Below are positions 1 through 8,472 of a stretch of 64,000 bases of DNA, piece after piece (position 1 is the first letter of the stretch; every line of letters begins with the position of its first letter). This DNA is from Halanaerobium hydrogeniformans. Its GTDB lineage: Bacteria; Bacillota; Halanaerobiia; Halanaerobiales; Halanaerobiaceae. Under the pieces are notes generated by a model. The model was not told the origin of the DNA and did no database searches. It saw only the letters and a list, made by a program, of their open reading frames with translations. The DNA lies in NCBI RefSeq assembly GCF_000166415.1, contig NC_014654.1, positions 1,736,001 through 1,800,000 on the forward strand, given 5' to 3'. A program made the translations under genes and the position numbers.

Positions 1-999
1 ACCAATTCCAGCAGTAAAGACGATGGCATCTACTCCACCCATTGCCGCTGTATAAGCTCCAATATATTTTTTAACTCTATAATCAAAAAGTTCAAGTGCT
101 ACTTCTGCTTGATGATTACCTTCTGCTGCAGCATCTTCGACATCACGTGAATCATTACTTACACCTGAAACTCCGTAAAGACCACTTTCTTTGTTCATAA
201 TAGTGTCCATCTCTTCAGCAGAAATATCTAATTTATTCATCATAAAGGGAACTATAGCTGGATCAATATCTCCACAACGGGTACCCATAACAAGCCCCTC
301 TAGAGGAGTGAGTCCCATACTTGTATCAACTGATTTACCATTTTTAACAGCTGCAACACTGGCACCATTACCAAGGTGACAGGTAATTATTTTTAATTCT
401 GAGTATGGTTTATCCAATAACTCAGCAGCTCTTTTACTTACATAGCCGTGAGATGTTCCGTGAAAACCATATCTTCTCACACCATATTTTTTATAAAATT
501 CGTAAGGTAAAGCATAAATATAAGCTTTTTCGGGCATTGTTTGGTGGAAAGCAGTATCAAAAACTCCTACCTGTGGTTTATCAGGCATTAATTCCTGACA
601 GACCTTAATTCCCATGATATTTGGAGGATTATGTAAGGGAGCTAAATCAGCTACATCTTCCATAGTTTTAACCAATTTATCATCTATTAACACAGAACCA
701 GAAAATTCTTCTGCTCCATGAACAACCCTATGGCCAACCGCTTCAACATCGTCCATATCATTTAAAACTCCATAGTCTTCATTTAACAAGGTATCAATCA
801 GCAACCTTATACCTTCTTTATGATCACTTATATCCTTTTCAATTGTAATTTCCTGGCCATTACCATTTTCATAACTAATAAAAGAATCATCTATACCGAT
901 TCTTTCAACTACACCTTTTGCTAATACACTCTCATCTTCCATGTTAAATAGCTGATATTTTATGGAAGAGCTACCACTATTGATTACTAAAATTTTCAT
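1..999 (-). CDS. ackA: Acetate kinase, C-terminus cut by window edge
   Basis: Interconverts acetyl phosphate + ADP and acetate + ATP in the cytoplasm, the ATP-yielding last step of acetate fermentation. The first 333 codons are present, from an ATG at 999 with a GGAGGG ribosome site just upstream; the frame stays open to base 1, so roughly 65 residues of the usual ~400 are missing. The N-terminus reads [18 protein letters not shown], followed by the [17 protein letters not shown] and GASVAAV segments typical of the ASKHA-fold acetate kinases. It lies 23 bp downstream of pta on the same strand, the usual pairing. Identification is secure. Confidence 0.97.
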   Translation of the reverse strand, partial: MKILVINSGSSSIKYQLFNMEDESVLAKGVVERIGIDDSFISYENGNGQEITIEKDISDHKEGIRLLIDTLLNEDYGVLNDMDDVEAVGHRVVHGAEEFSGSVLIDDKLVKTMEDVADLAPLHNPPNIMGIKVCQELMPDKPQVGVFDTAFHQTMPEKAYIYALPYEFYKKYGVRRYGFHGTSHGYVSKRAAELLDKPYSELKIITCHLGNGASVAAVKNGKSVDTSMGLTPLEGLVMGTRCGDIDPAIVPFMMNKLDISAEEMDTIMNKESGLYGVSGVSNDSRDVEDAAAEGNHQAEVALELFDYRVKKYIGAYTAAMGGVDAIVFTAGIG

Positions 1000-1022
1000 T
1001 ACTTTCCCTCCTAAAAATATTG

Positions 1023-2021
1023 TTATCCATTTTGTGCTTGTAAAGCTGTAATAGCAGTTAAATTAACTATATCTTCAACTGAACAGCCTCTTGACAAATC
1101 ATTTATTGGAGCTGCAAGTCCCTGTAATATTGGTCCAACAGCATCTGCACCGGCTAATCTTTCAACTAATTTATATCCTATATTACCTGATTGTAAATCA
1201 GGGAATATTAATACATTTGCATCACCCTGCAATTTACCGTCAGGTGCTTTTCTGGCACTAACACTTTCAACAATTGCTGCATCTAATTGTAGTTCTCCAT
1301 CTAATTTTAAATCTGGAGCATTTTGATGAGCTATTTCTACAGCTTTTTGTACTTTTTCTACATATTCATGTCTGGCACTACCTTTTGTTGAGAACGAAAG
1401 CAGCGCTACTTTAGGCTCAATATCAAGCAGTCTTTTTGTAGTATCTGCTGTAGCAAGAGCTATTTCTGCTAATTGTTCAGAATTGGGAGCTGGGTTAACA
1501 GCACAATCTGAAAAAACCATTACTCCATCATGACCAAATGATTTATCTTTTAAAATCATTATTATGGCACTAGAAACAGTTGAAATTCCCTCTTCAGTCT
1601 TAACGATCTGAAAAGCAGGCCTTAATACATTCCCTGTTGAATTTACTGCACCAGCGACCATTCCATCAGCTTTATTACAGTAAATCATCATTGTTCCAAA
1701 ATAAAGAGGATCTAATATTATTTCTTCAGCCTCTTCTTTACTCAGTCCCTTGTGTTTTCTGAGTTCATAAAATTCATCTCTAAATTCTGTTAAGTATTCG
1801 GAATTTTTGGGTTCGATTATATTTACTGCATTTAAAGAAACATCATGATAAATTGCAGTAGACATGATTTTGGATCTGTCACCTATAATAGTCACTTCTG
1901 CGATATTTTCTTTTACTATCGTTCTTGCTGCCTTGATTATTCTTTCATCTTCTCCTTCAGCAAGCACAATCTTTTTTGGTTCTGCTGCAGCCCTTGCTTT
2001 AAAGTCTTTTAATAAATCCAT
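1023..2021 (-). CDS. pta: Phosphate acetyltransferase
   Basis: Transfers acetyl from CoA to phosphate, giving acetyl phosphate for the AckA reaction encoded next. The 332-residue product is the short, single-domain form usual in Firmicutes, without the N-terminal regulatory domains of the enterobacterial enzyme. Visible family signatures are [12 protein letters not shown] near the N-terminus, [20 protein letters not shown] mid-protein, and [17 protein letters not shown] plus GPILQGL near the C-terminus. An ATG start follows a GGGGGAGG ribosome site. It is first in the pta-ackA transcript, with a plausible promoter at 2074-2102. Confidence 0.97.
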   Translation of the reverse strand: MDLLKDFKARAAAEPKKIVLAEGEDERIIKAARTIVKENIAEVTIIGDRSKIMSTAIYHDVSLNAVNIIEPKNSEYLTEFRDEFYELRKHKGLSKEEAEEIILDPLYFGTMMIYCNKADGMVAGAVNSTGNVLRPAFQIVKTEEGISTVSSAIIMILKDKSFGHDGVMVFSDCAVNPAPNSEQLAEIALATADTTKRLLDIEPKVALLSFSTKGSARHEYVEKVQKAVEIAHQNAPDLKLDGELQLDAAIVESVSARKAPDGKLQGDANVLIFPDLQSGNIGYKLVERLAGADAVGPILQGLAAPINDLSRGCSVEDIVNLTAITALQAQNG

Positions 2022-2073
2022 TTAATTTCCTCCCCCGTGGTTTAAAAGTTGCATTTGTTCTTTTTTTCATAAT

Positions 2074-2102
2074 TTGATATCATATATATAATACAATATC
2101 AA
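2074..2102 (-). promoter_or_regulatory. Putative promoter of pta-ackA
   Basis: On the minus strand TTGATA and TATCAA are separated by 17 bp. The two hexamers form a 7-bp inverted repeat (TTGATAT at 2074-2080, ATATCAA at 2096-2102), which could also be a regulator site; I recognise no known operator. Assigned by pattern only. Confidence 0.45.
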
Positions 2103-2185
2103 TTACTGAAATCCTTTAAAAATTAAAGAAGTTTGAATAGTAAAAATATTTGCTATTATCATTCTATTTAGTGAGGTGTTTATAA

Positions 2186-3472
2186 ATGACCAATACAGCT
2201 CTAATTACTGAATATAATCCTTTTCATAATGGACATCTTTATCATCTTAAAAAAAGTAAAGAAATTACTAACAGTGAAAACATAATTGTAATTATGAATG
2301 GCAGTTTCAGCCAGAGAGCCGAAGCTGCGATAATAAATAAGTGGTCGAGAACCAAACAGGCTTTAAATTGTGGGGCAGACCTGGTAATCGAACTACCCAT
2401 GGTTTTTGGTATTAGAAGTGCAGAATACTTTGCCCATTTTTCTGTTAAAACTCTGCAGAAAAGCCAGATAGTAGATACAATAGTCTTCGGCAGTGAAAGT
2501 GGAGATATTGACCTGTTAAAAGCTATTGCTGCAGCTTTTAATAATGAAAATGAGGTTTTTAAAACTAAACTATTAAATTATCTAAATAATGGTTATAATT
2601 ATCCCACTGCCCGGCGTCAAGCTTTACTGGATTCTTCTCATCTTTATCCTCAATTAAATAAATATGAGCAAAAAGATTTAAAAAAGACTCTAGAAAATCC
2701 TAATAACATCCTCGGTATTGAATATCTTAAATCTTTAAATAAATTAAATTCAGCAATAGAAGCTAAAACAATCCAAAGAATTGGACCAGCATATTACAGT
2801 AATCAGGTCCAGAAAAGCATCGGCAGTGCTACATTAATTAGAAAGATTATTCAAAGCGAAAAAAAAGGTCAGGCACTTCTAAAATGCAGAAAATTAATGC
2901 CCAAAAAATCCTGGGAAATTTTAAAAAATGATATTAAATTAGGGCTATATATACCCGAAAAAGAAATGAACCATCTCTATTTAAAGATCATTGATAAAAT
3001 TAGAAGATTAAATGCTTCACAGCTTAGAAAGTTTTCGGGCATTGAAAACGGCTTAGAAAACAGGATTTTAGACTCTGCCTTAAAATATGGCAGAGCAGCC
3101 GAATTTATTGGAAATATTAAAAGTAAAAATTATACAGAAAGTAGAATCAGAAGAAAACTTCTTCAAATCTACTTTGACCTCACTGAAGATAAATTAAAGA
3201 CAATCAGTCAATCTGCACCCCATTATATCAGGGTGCTTGGCCTGAAAAAATCTAAGGAATATTTACTTTCAGAAATTCAGGAGAAGTCAAATTTAAAATT
3301 AGTTATTAATCCTGCTGAAATAATTAGAGAAAAGAATTTAAATAGTGATGATCCTCTAGAATTATCTTTAAGTTATGATATTTTGGCTTCAGATCTTTAT
3401 TCTCTTCATTATCAAAATTACGAACTCAGAAAATCAGGCAGAGATTATTATCAAAAACTAATCAAGCTTTAA
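2186..3472 (+). CDS. tmcAL: tRNA(Met) cytidine acetate ligase TmcAL
   Basis: Activates acetate with ATP and transfers it to C34 of elongator tRNA-Met to make N4-acetylcytidine (YlbM family; function known from Bacillus subtilis). The 428-residue product has the nucleotidyltransferase HxGH motif at H14-N-G-H17 within EYNPFHNGH, followed by NGSFSQR and ELPMVFG segments typical of the family. ATG start after GTGAGGTG. It is divergent from pta and converges on the Lon-like gene with one base between the stops. In B. subtilis ylbM likewise neighbours ylbK and ylbL, so the context agrees. Acetate as substrate fits its position beside pta-ackA. Confidence 0.93.
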   Translation: MTNTALITEYNPFHNGHLYHLKKSKEITNSENIIVIMNGSFSQRAEAAIINKWSRTKQALNCGADLVIELPMVFGIRSAEYFAHFSVKTLQKSQIVDTIVFGSESGDIDLLKAIAAAFNNENEVFKTKLLNYLNNGYNYPTARRQALLDSSHLYPQLNKYEQKDLKKTLENPNNILGIEYLKSLNKLNSAIEAKTIQRIGPAYYSNQVQKSIGSATLIRKIIQSEKKGQALLKCRKLMPKKSWEILKNDIKLGLYIPEKEMNHLYLKIIDKIRRLNASQLRKFSGIENGLENRILDSALKYGRAAEFIGNIKSKNYTESRIRRKLLQIYFDLTEDKLKTISQSAPHYIRVLGLKKSKEYLLSEIQEKSNLKLVINPAEIIREKNLNSDDPLELSLSYDILASDLYSLHYQNYELRKSGRDYYQKLIKL

Positions 3473-3473
3473 A

Positions 3474-4484
3474 TTATATTTCAAGCAGATTATTTAAATA
3501 TTCGATTATATCATCTATTTTATCTGCGGCTATTACTTCTAAATTTACAGCAGCTGCTGCGGCTTCTTCATAATTGTCACTGGGAACAATAAAGATATCA
3601 ACACCTGCTTCCTCAGCTGCTAAAACTTTATATTTTACTCCAGATACTCTTCCTACTTCTCCATCTAAGTTAACGGTACCGGTTCCTGCAATTCTTTTTC
3701 CACCGGTTATGTCTTCTTCGGTTAGCTGATTATAGATTTCCATCGTAAAAACGCTACCTGCTGAAGGGCCAACAATATTATCTGTTTCAAACTTAACATT
3801 ACGAGGGATTTCATAATCTAAACCTTTGCTTCTGATCAAAACTCCAATTGATGCATTGCCTTCACTTCCTTCAAGCTCAAGGGTTTCAAGCTCAAATTCT
3901 AAAAATTCTTCATCTCTTAAAACCTTCAATTGAACAGTATCTCCAATATTTCTATCTCTAATTATATTAACTGCATCTGCAGCCATTTCTACTTTTTTTC
4001 CATCAATCTCTATTATTAAATCATCTTTTTCTAAATTTTGATAGGCACTACCCTCGCTCATCACTTCAACGACTTCAGCACCATCTCCTGAAACATTTAC
4101 TTCATATCCTGCCCTTCTAAAAGCAACAGTCTGAGCCTGAAGCTTACTTTCTTCCATCATTTCAGCCATCAAAGCAATATATTCGTTCATATCCATATCT
4201 TCTGGTAAATGTTCTCTCATAAGTTCTAGTTCGCGATCATCAGGTTGAAATAATTTAATATAAATGTAATCCCAGGCAACAGCACGCCTGCTTCTTACTG
4301 CAGTCAGTAAAAATTCCCCATCATTTTGATAACCATATTCTACTTGAATAACAGCAGAAAGTTCAGTTGCAATTCCAGCTTCATTAACATGAAAAGGGGT
4401 AGGAATATAATTGCTCAGCACAAATAAAATAAATAGTATTCCAATAAATTTCGATAGTATTTTTTTGTTTTTATTTTTGGACAT
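3474..4484 (-). CDS. Lon-like PDZ-domain serine protease, YlbL/SepM family
   Basis: A membrane-anchored protease of peptidase family S16 with its active domain outside the cytoplasm. The 336 residues show an N-terminal hydrophobic segment (about 12-26), a PDZ domain (about 130-205) and a Lon-type proteolytic domain. The catalytic dyad looks intact: S241 in GPSAGS and K284 in SGVKYK, 43 residues apart as in Lon. There is no AAA+ ATPase domain. The ATG overlaps the end of the patatin-like gene by 14 bp, so the two are translationally coupled, as ylbK-ylbL are neighbours in Bacillus. The substrate cannot be read from sequence; relatives process peptides or small membrane proteins. Confidence 0.9.
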   Translation of the reverse strand: MSKNKNKKILSKFIGILFILFVLSNYIPTPFHVNEAGIATELSAVIQVEYGYQNDGEFLLTAVRSRRAVAWDYIYIKLFQPDDRELELMREHLPEDMDMNEYIALMAEMMEESKLQAQTVAFRRAGYEVNVSGDGAEVVEVMSEGSAYQNLEKDDLIIEIDGKKVEMAADAVNIIRDRNIGDTVQLKVLRDEEFLEFELETLELEGSEGNASIGVLIRSKGLDYEIPRNVKFETDNIVGPSAGSVFTMEIYNQLTEEDITGGKRIAGTGTVNLDGEVGRVSGVKYKVLAAEEAGVDIFIVPSDNYEEAAAAAVNLEVIAADKIDDIIEYLNNLLEI

Positions 4485-5265
4485 AACTATCTTCCTTTAA
4501 TAATTTTTTTATAGTGTCTAAAGAATCAGCTGCAGCCTTACGGCCAGCCTCTATACAATAAGCAGCTTTATCAAGATCAAAGGCAGAAATATTATTTAAT
4601 TCAGGCTCAATTGTTAATTCAACCTGCCATTCACTGCTTTGAGTATATTTAAGCTGCATAATATCAAAAGTATTTAATAAAACATCAAAAATATTATTCA
4701 CAGAACTATCCAGTTTTTTAATTCCTACATCAACTGCTATAACAATATCTGCTCCTAAATTATAACAAGTACTTGCAGGTAACGGATCAATAATTCCACC
4801 ATCAATTAATTTTTGGCTTCTTTTTTGATAGGGGACAAAAACTCCAGGAATTGCCGTGCTTGCTCTAATAGCTTTTGCGGCTGATCCCTCTTTTATAATT
4901 ACATGATCCCCATTTTCAATATTACAGGCTACAGCAGCAAAAGGAATATTAAAATCCTGAATTTTTTTATTTTTGGTCATTATCTTTAAAAAAGTCAAAA
5001 GTTTATCACCTTTAAGTAAACCCTGCCTGGGAAAAGTGAAATCTGATAAGTGCTCCCAATCTAATTCTTCAGCCAGAGCTCTAATGTATCTTAAAGGTAC
5101 ACCACAGGCATATAATCCACCGATTAAACTTCCCATACTTGAACCACTTAGATAATCAATTTTTATTCCAGCTTCTTCAAGAACTTCTAAAACACCTAAA
5201 TGAGCTAAGCCTCTAGCCCCTCCAGAGCCTAAAGCAAGACCAAGTTTAGGAGTATTGCTTTCCAT
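4471..5265 (-). CDS. Patatin-like phospholipase family protein (RssA/YlbK type)
   Basis: A predicted cytoplasmic or membrane-associated acyl hydrolase with a Ser-Asp dyad. The oxyanion-hole sequence GSGGARG is at residues 13-19, the nucleophile elbow GSSMG places Ser at about 43, and the DGG motif places Asp at 155 in LIDGGIIDPLP. Length (264 aa) fits the small bacterial RssA/YlbK group rather than large patatins. ATG start follows GAGGTGAGATAA. It is first of a two-gene unit with the Lon-like protease. Natural substrate is unknown; phospholipid or lysophospholipid hydrolysis is a family-level guess. Confidence 0.9.
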   Translation of the reverse strand: MESNTPKLGLALGSGGARGLAHLGVLEVLEEAGIKIDYLSGSSMGSLIGGLYACGVPLRYIRALAEELDWEHLSDFTFPRQGLLKGDKLLTFLKIMTKNKKIQDFNIPFAAVACNIENGDHVIIKEGSAAKAIRASTAIPGVFVPYQKRSQKLIDGGIIDPLPASTCYNLGADIVIAVDVGIKKLDSSVNNIFDVLLNTFDIMQLKYTQSSEWQVELTIEPELNNISAFDLDKAAYCIEAGRKAAADSLDTIKKLLKEDSYVQK

Positions 5266-5297
5266 TTATCTCACCTCAAAATTTAGTCAACATATTT

Positions 5298-5327
5298 ATT
5301 ATATATTATATTGACCTGTAAATGCAA
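5298..5327 (-). promoter_or_regulatory. Putative promoter of the patatin/Lon-like pair
   Basis: TTGCAT and TATAAT, read on the minus strand, are separated by 18 bp and sit about 35-60 bp ahead of the ATG at 5265. Other AT-rich registers are possible. Confidence 0.45.
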
Positions 5328-5489
5328 AAAAGATTGACTATTTTTTATCCAGAAATTTTAGATAAAAATATTAGTTGATTATTTGTTTAAAAATTAATAT
5401 TTTCTGATAGCTATTATTTTGTAATAGACCTGTAATTCTTGAATATAATTTGTTTATTTTTAGTAATTTCTAGAATATTTGTGATTTTC

Positions 5490-5518
5490 TTGACAGTATT
5501 AAGCTGCTGAGTTATACT
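5490..5518 (+). promoter_or_regulatory. Near-consensus housekeeping promoter of the NhaC-type antiporter
   Basis: TTGACA at 5490-5495 and TATACT at 5513-5518 with exactly 17 bp between them. This is among the best sigma-A type matches in the window and predicts a start near 5525, leaving about 130 nt of untranslated leader before the ATG at 5656. The rest of the 390-bp gap (5266-5489) is AT-rich and holds only the minus-strand promoter and a weak AT hairpin near 5342-5368. Confidence 0.8.
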
Positions 5519-5570
5519 TTAATCAAATATATAATATAGTAAATTTAATAAATTATATTTTTTATAAAGA

Positions 5571-5608
5571 GTCAATTTTTTTGACTTTCTTCCGGCTGAA
5601 CTGCCGGA
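5571..5608 (+). promoter_or_regulatory. Structured leader of the antiporter gene (two hairpins)
   Basis: GTCAA (5571-5575) pairs with TTGAC (5581-5585), and TCCGGC (5591-5596) pairs perfectly with GCCGGA (5603-5608) across a 6-nt loop. The second stem stands out in a very AT-rich stretch. No U-run follows, so it is not an ordinary terminator; the ribosome site AAGGAGGT begins 29 nt downstream. A regulatory leader, for instance ion-responsive, is possible but I do not recognise a known riboswitch consensus. Confidence 0.4.
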
Positions 5609-5655
5609 TATTTTAATGTTTAAGCCAAAATTAAACAAGGAGGTTTTTATTAACA

Positions 5656-7197
5656 ATGGACAGTTATGGTATCATATCCTTAGTACCACCTATTTTAGCA
5701 ATTGTGCTTGCCTGGTGGAGTAAACAGGTGGTTTTATCACTATTTTTAGGTGTATTTGCCGGAGCTTTTATTATTAATACATATAATCCGATTCTAGCTT
5801 TTATGGCTACTTTTGATAATTATGTTCTGGCTTCACTAGCTGACTCCTGGAATGCAGGAATCATATTATTCCTACTTGCTATGGGAGGCATGATCGGAAT
5901 AATTAATAAATCAGGTGGAATAATGGCAATTGGTGAATATATTGCAGAAAGAGCTAATTCTATTGCTAAAACACAGTTTGCCACCTGGCTAATGGGAATC
6001 TTAATTTTCTTTGATGATTATGCAAATACTCTTATTGTTGGTAATACAATGCGTCCAATTACAGATAAAATGAGAATTTCACGGGAAAAACTTTCATTTA
6101 TCGTTGACCTTACAGCTGCTGCTGTTTCCAGTATTGTTCCAATATCAACCTGGATTGCTTTTGAGGTTGGAGTAATTAGAGATGGTTTTGACTCAATTGG
6201 GATAGAGTTAAATGCATATACAACTTTTATTCAAACAATTCCCTATCGTTTTTACAGTCTGCTGGCCCTTGTTTTTGCTTTAATAATCATCTTTACTGGC
6301 AAAGACTATGGTGCAATGTTAGAAGCAGAAAAAAGAGCTCGTTCAACTGGTGAGACTTTACGACCTGGTTCTACACCAATGGTTTCTAACGAAATCGAAG
6401 AATATAAAAAAGTTGAAGGTGAAAGTTTTACCTTTTTCAATTCATTTGCACCAATAATTGGTGTGATTTTAGTAACAATAATCGGGCTCTGGTACAATGG
6501 AGGCGGTATGGAAGCTGGAATAACGATTCAGGAAGCCTTTGGTGATGCTGATGCAAGTGTAGTCTTGCTCTGGGCAGCAGTAAGTGGTAGTTTTATTGCC
6601 GGAATACTGACTTTAGCGAAAAAAATATTATCATTAGAAGAAGTTGTTGATGGCTGGATAGATGGAGCTAAATCGATGTTTGTAGCCTGTTTAATTCTTA
6701 TTTTAGCCTGGTCAATCGGTAGTATAGCAGATGATTTGGGGACTGCTAATTATTTAGTCTCAATTTTAGAAGGTAACATTATTCCAGAAATTGTTCCAGT
6801 TATGATTTTTATCTTTTCTGCATTTATTGCATTTACAATTGGAAGCTCCTGGGGTACAGTTGCGATAGTAATGCCATTAGCAATTCCACTGGCACATTCT
6901 ATAGCAATTCCAATGCTTCCTACAATAGGTGCTGTTTTAACAGCTGCAGTAATGGGAGATCATTGTTCTCCTATATCTGATACAACTATTATGTCCTCTA
7001 CTGCCTCTGCAGTAGACCATATGGACCATGTAAGGACTCAGATGCCCTATGCCCTTACCGTTGGTGTTGTGGCTGCTTTATTTGGCTTTTTACCGGCAGG
7101 ATTTGGTATCTCTGCTTTTTATCTGCTGCCTGTAGGGCTGATAGTTCTTTATCTAATTGTCAATATCTTTGGTAAAAAAGCAGAAGATTTAATTTAA
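5656..7197 (+). CDS. Na+/H+ antiporter, NhaC family
   Basis: A polytopic inner-membrane antiporter predicted to exchange Na+ (or an organic acid/amine; the family is broad) against protons. The 513-residue product consists of about a dozen hydrophobic segments and starts with SLVPPILAIVLAWWSKQVV, a typical NhaC N-terminus. The intramembrane motifs FFDDYANTLIVGNTMRP near residue 120 and GDHCSPISDTTIMSSTAS near residue 440 carry the acidic residues expected for cation coupling. ATG follows an ideal AAGGAGGT site. It is monocistronic, between its own strong promoter and the terminator at 7225-7255. Sodium export would suit a salt-adapted organism. The exact substrate is not certain. Confidence 0.88.
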   Translation: MDSYGIISLVPPILAIVLAWWSKQVVLSLFLGVFAGAFIINTYNPILAFMATFDNYVLASLADSWNAGIILFLLAMGGMIGIINKSGGIMAIGEYIAERANSIAKTQFATWLMGILIFFDDYANTLIVGNTMRPITDKMRISREKLSFIVDLTAAAVSSIVPISTWIAFEVGVIRDGFDSIGIELNAYTTFIQTIPYRFYSLLALVFALIIIFTGKDYGAMLEAEKRARSTGETLRPGSTPMVSNEIEEYKKVEGESFTFFNSFAPIIGVILVTIIGLWYNGGGMEAGITIQEAFGDADASVVLLWAAVSGSFIAGILTLAKKILSLEEVVDGWIDGAKSMFVACLILILAWSIGSIADDLGTANYLVSILEGNIIPEIVPVMIFIFSAFIAFTIGSSWGTVAIVMPLAIPLAHSIAIPMLPTIGAVLTAAVMGDHCSPISDTTIMSSTASAVDHMDHVRTQMPYALTVGVVAALFGFLPAGFGISAFYLLPVGLIVLYLIVNIFGKKAEDLI

Positions 7198-7224
7198 AAA
7201 TAAAAAAATATTTAAATAAAATAG

Positions 7225-7255
7225 ACCCTTCTAGTCTAAAAAAGATTAGAAGGGT
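7225..7255. terminator. Bidirectional terminator between the antiporter and ttcA-like gene
   Basis: ACCCTTCTAGTCT (7225-7237) pairs with AGATTAGAAGGGT (7243-7255) with one G-U pair, a 13-bp stem and AAAAA loop. T-rich sequence flanks it on both strands, so it can end both converging transcripts. Confidence 0.85.
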
Positions 7256-7291
7256 TTAGTTAATTCATCTTTAAATATAATTGCTAATTCA

Positions 7292-8059
7292 TTATTTCCA
7301 ATAATTTTTCATCTTCTTTTTTAAAATATTATAATCCATCTTTTGAGGCCAGAGCTCAAAATTATCTTTTTTTCGCATAGCTGAAATTAAATTTGCAAAT
7401 AACTGTTCATCCTCAAAAAAGCCTTTGAAATCCTGTCTTACTTTTGAACGAGCAGAAGCATCATCATAAGGACAACTACTTTTAGCAATTTTAAAGTTCT
7501 TTTTTTCAATTTCATTTTCGATTTGTGTCTCTCTTAAATATATTAAAGGCCTAATAATATTAATTTTATTCTCACTTAAATATCTATTAGCCTTTAAAGC
7601 CTGCAACTGACCTGAATAAAAAATACTCAACAAAAAAGTTTCTACAGCATCATCTAAATGATGACCGAAGGCAAGTTTATTATAATTTATTTTATTTAAG
7701 TATTCTATGATAGCTCCTTTGCGAAAGTGAGCACACTTTGAACAGGGATTAGAATCTTTTTGAATATAGTCTTTAATTTTTGTTCTAATAACTTTAAAAT
7801 CTACTCCTAGCTCTTTTGTCAAAGTGCTTAAATTATCCTCTGCCTGTGAATCACCAAAACCAGGATCTACATAAACCGCCTTTAATGAAAAATCTATTTT
7901 GAAATGAAGCTGCAATATTTTTAGGCAGTACAACAAAAAGCTGCTATCTTTTCCTCCAGAAACTCCTACCGCTATTTTATCACACGCATCAATTAAATTA
8001 AACTCTGCAATTGCTTTTACAATTTCGGCCGTCAAACTGCTATCTAAACTTAGTTTCAT
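7292..8059 (-). CDS. TtcA-like tRNA 2-thiolation enzyme (PP-loop ATPase)
   Basis: Member of the adenine-nucleotide alpha-hydrolase family that activates a tRNA base with ATP and inserts sulfur; TtcA makes 2-thiocytidine at position 32. In 255 residues I see the PP-loop SGGKDS at 34-39, the CSKC pair C106/C109 and a third cysteine C196 in SSCPYDD. This C-x2-C plus distal C spacing matches the [4Fe-4S] ligands of TtcA. FGHHLDDAVETFLL is the usual downstream motif. It is last in the asp23-recG-coaD operon, 20 bp after yccF. The family is well supported; the modified base is inferred. Confidence 0.82.
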   Translation of the reverse strand: MKLSLDSSLTAEIVKAIAEFNLIDACDKIAVGVSGGKDSSFLLYCLKILQLHFKIDFSLKAVYVDPGFGDSQAEDNLSTLTKELGVDFKVIRTKIKDYIQKDSNPCSKCAHFRKGAIIEYLNKINYNKLAFGHHLDDAVETFLLSIFYSGQLQALKANRYLSENKINIIRPLIYLRETQIENEIEKKNFKIAKSSCPYDDASARSKVRQDFKGFFEDEQLFANLISAMRKKDNFELWPQKMDYNILKKKMKNYWK

Positions 8060-8079
8060 CTTCTTTATTTACACCTACC

Positions 8080-8451
8080 TCATTTGCTTTTAACAATATC
8101 TTTGCCAAAAGGCATTAAAGATAAATAGGCTAATTTAAGGCTCTGTTTAGCAAAAGGAATTCCGATTATGGTAACTGCAAAAATTAAAGCTGATATTAAA
8201 TTCACTAAAGCTAACTCCCAGCCAAAAAATATAATCCAGATAATATTTGCAATCAGGCCTAAAGAAGATCTTTTTTTCTCTACAACCTCTTTACCAAAAG
8301 GAGCAATCTGCATTTTTGCCATTTTAAAGCACTGTTTACCAACTGGAATACCTATAATTGTTATTGACCATAAAATGCCAAAAAATACCCAGAGAACTGC
8401 TTCAATAAAACCACCAAATATAAACCAGATTATATTAGCTATTAATTTCAT
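8080..8451 (-). CDS. YccF domain membrane protein
   Basis: A 123-residue small membrane protein made of two similar halves. Each carries a hydrophobic stretch followed by ITIIGIP and a conserved GKQ/AKQ...PFGK segment (residues about 35-55 and 93-118), the internal duplication that defines the YccF (DUF307) family. Two pairs of membrane segments are predicted. ATG follows TAAGGAGAAATAG. Molecular function is unknown for the whole family. It sits between the prenyltransferase and the TtcA-like gene with gaps of about 20 bp, so it is co-transcribed with them. Confidence 0.85.
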   Translation of the reverse strand: MKLIANIIWFIFGGFIEAVLWVFFGILWSITIIGIPVGKQCFKMAKMQIAPFGKEVVEKKRSSLGLIANIIWIIFFGWELALVNLISALIFAVTIIGIPFAKQSLKLAYLSLMPFGKDIVKSK

Positions 8452-8472
8452 ATCTATTTCTCCTTAGTTTGC

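Noticed and set aside
191-608. Two plus-strand frames of 62 and 67 codons opposite ackA
   Set aside because: Antisense to a clear acetate kinase gene, no ribosome sites or recognisable features.
5342-5368. TTTTTATC/GATAAAAA inverted repeat
   Set aside because: All-AT stem in AT-rich DNA, not placed next to a gene end or ribosome site; likely chance.
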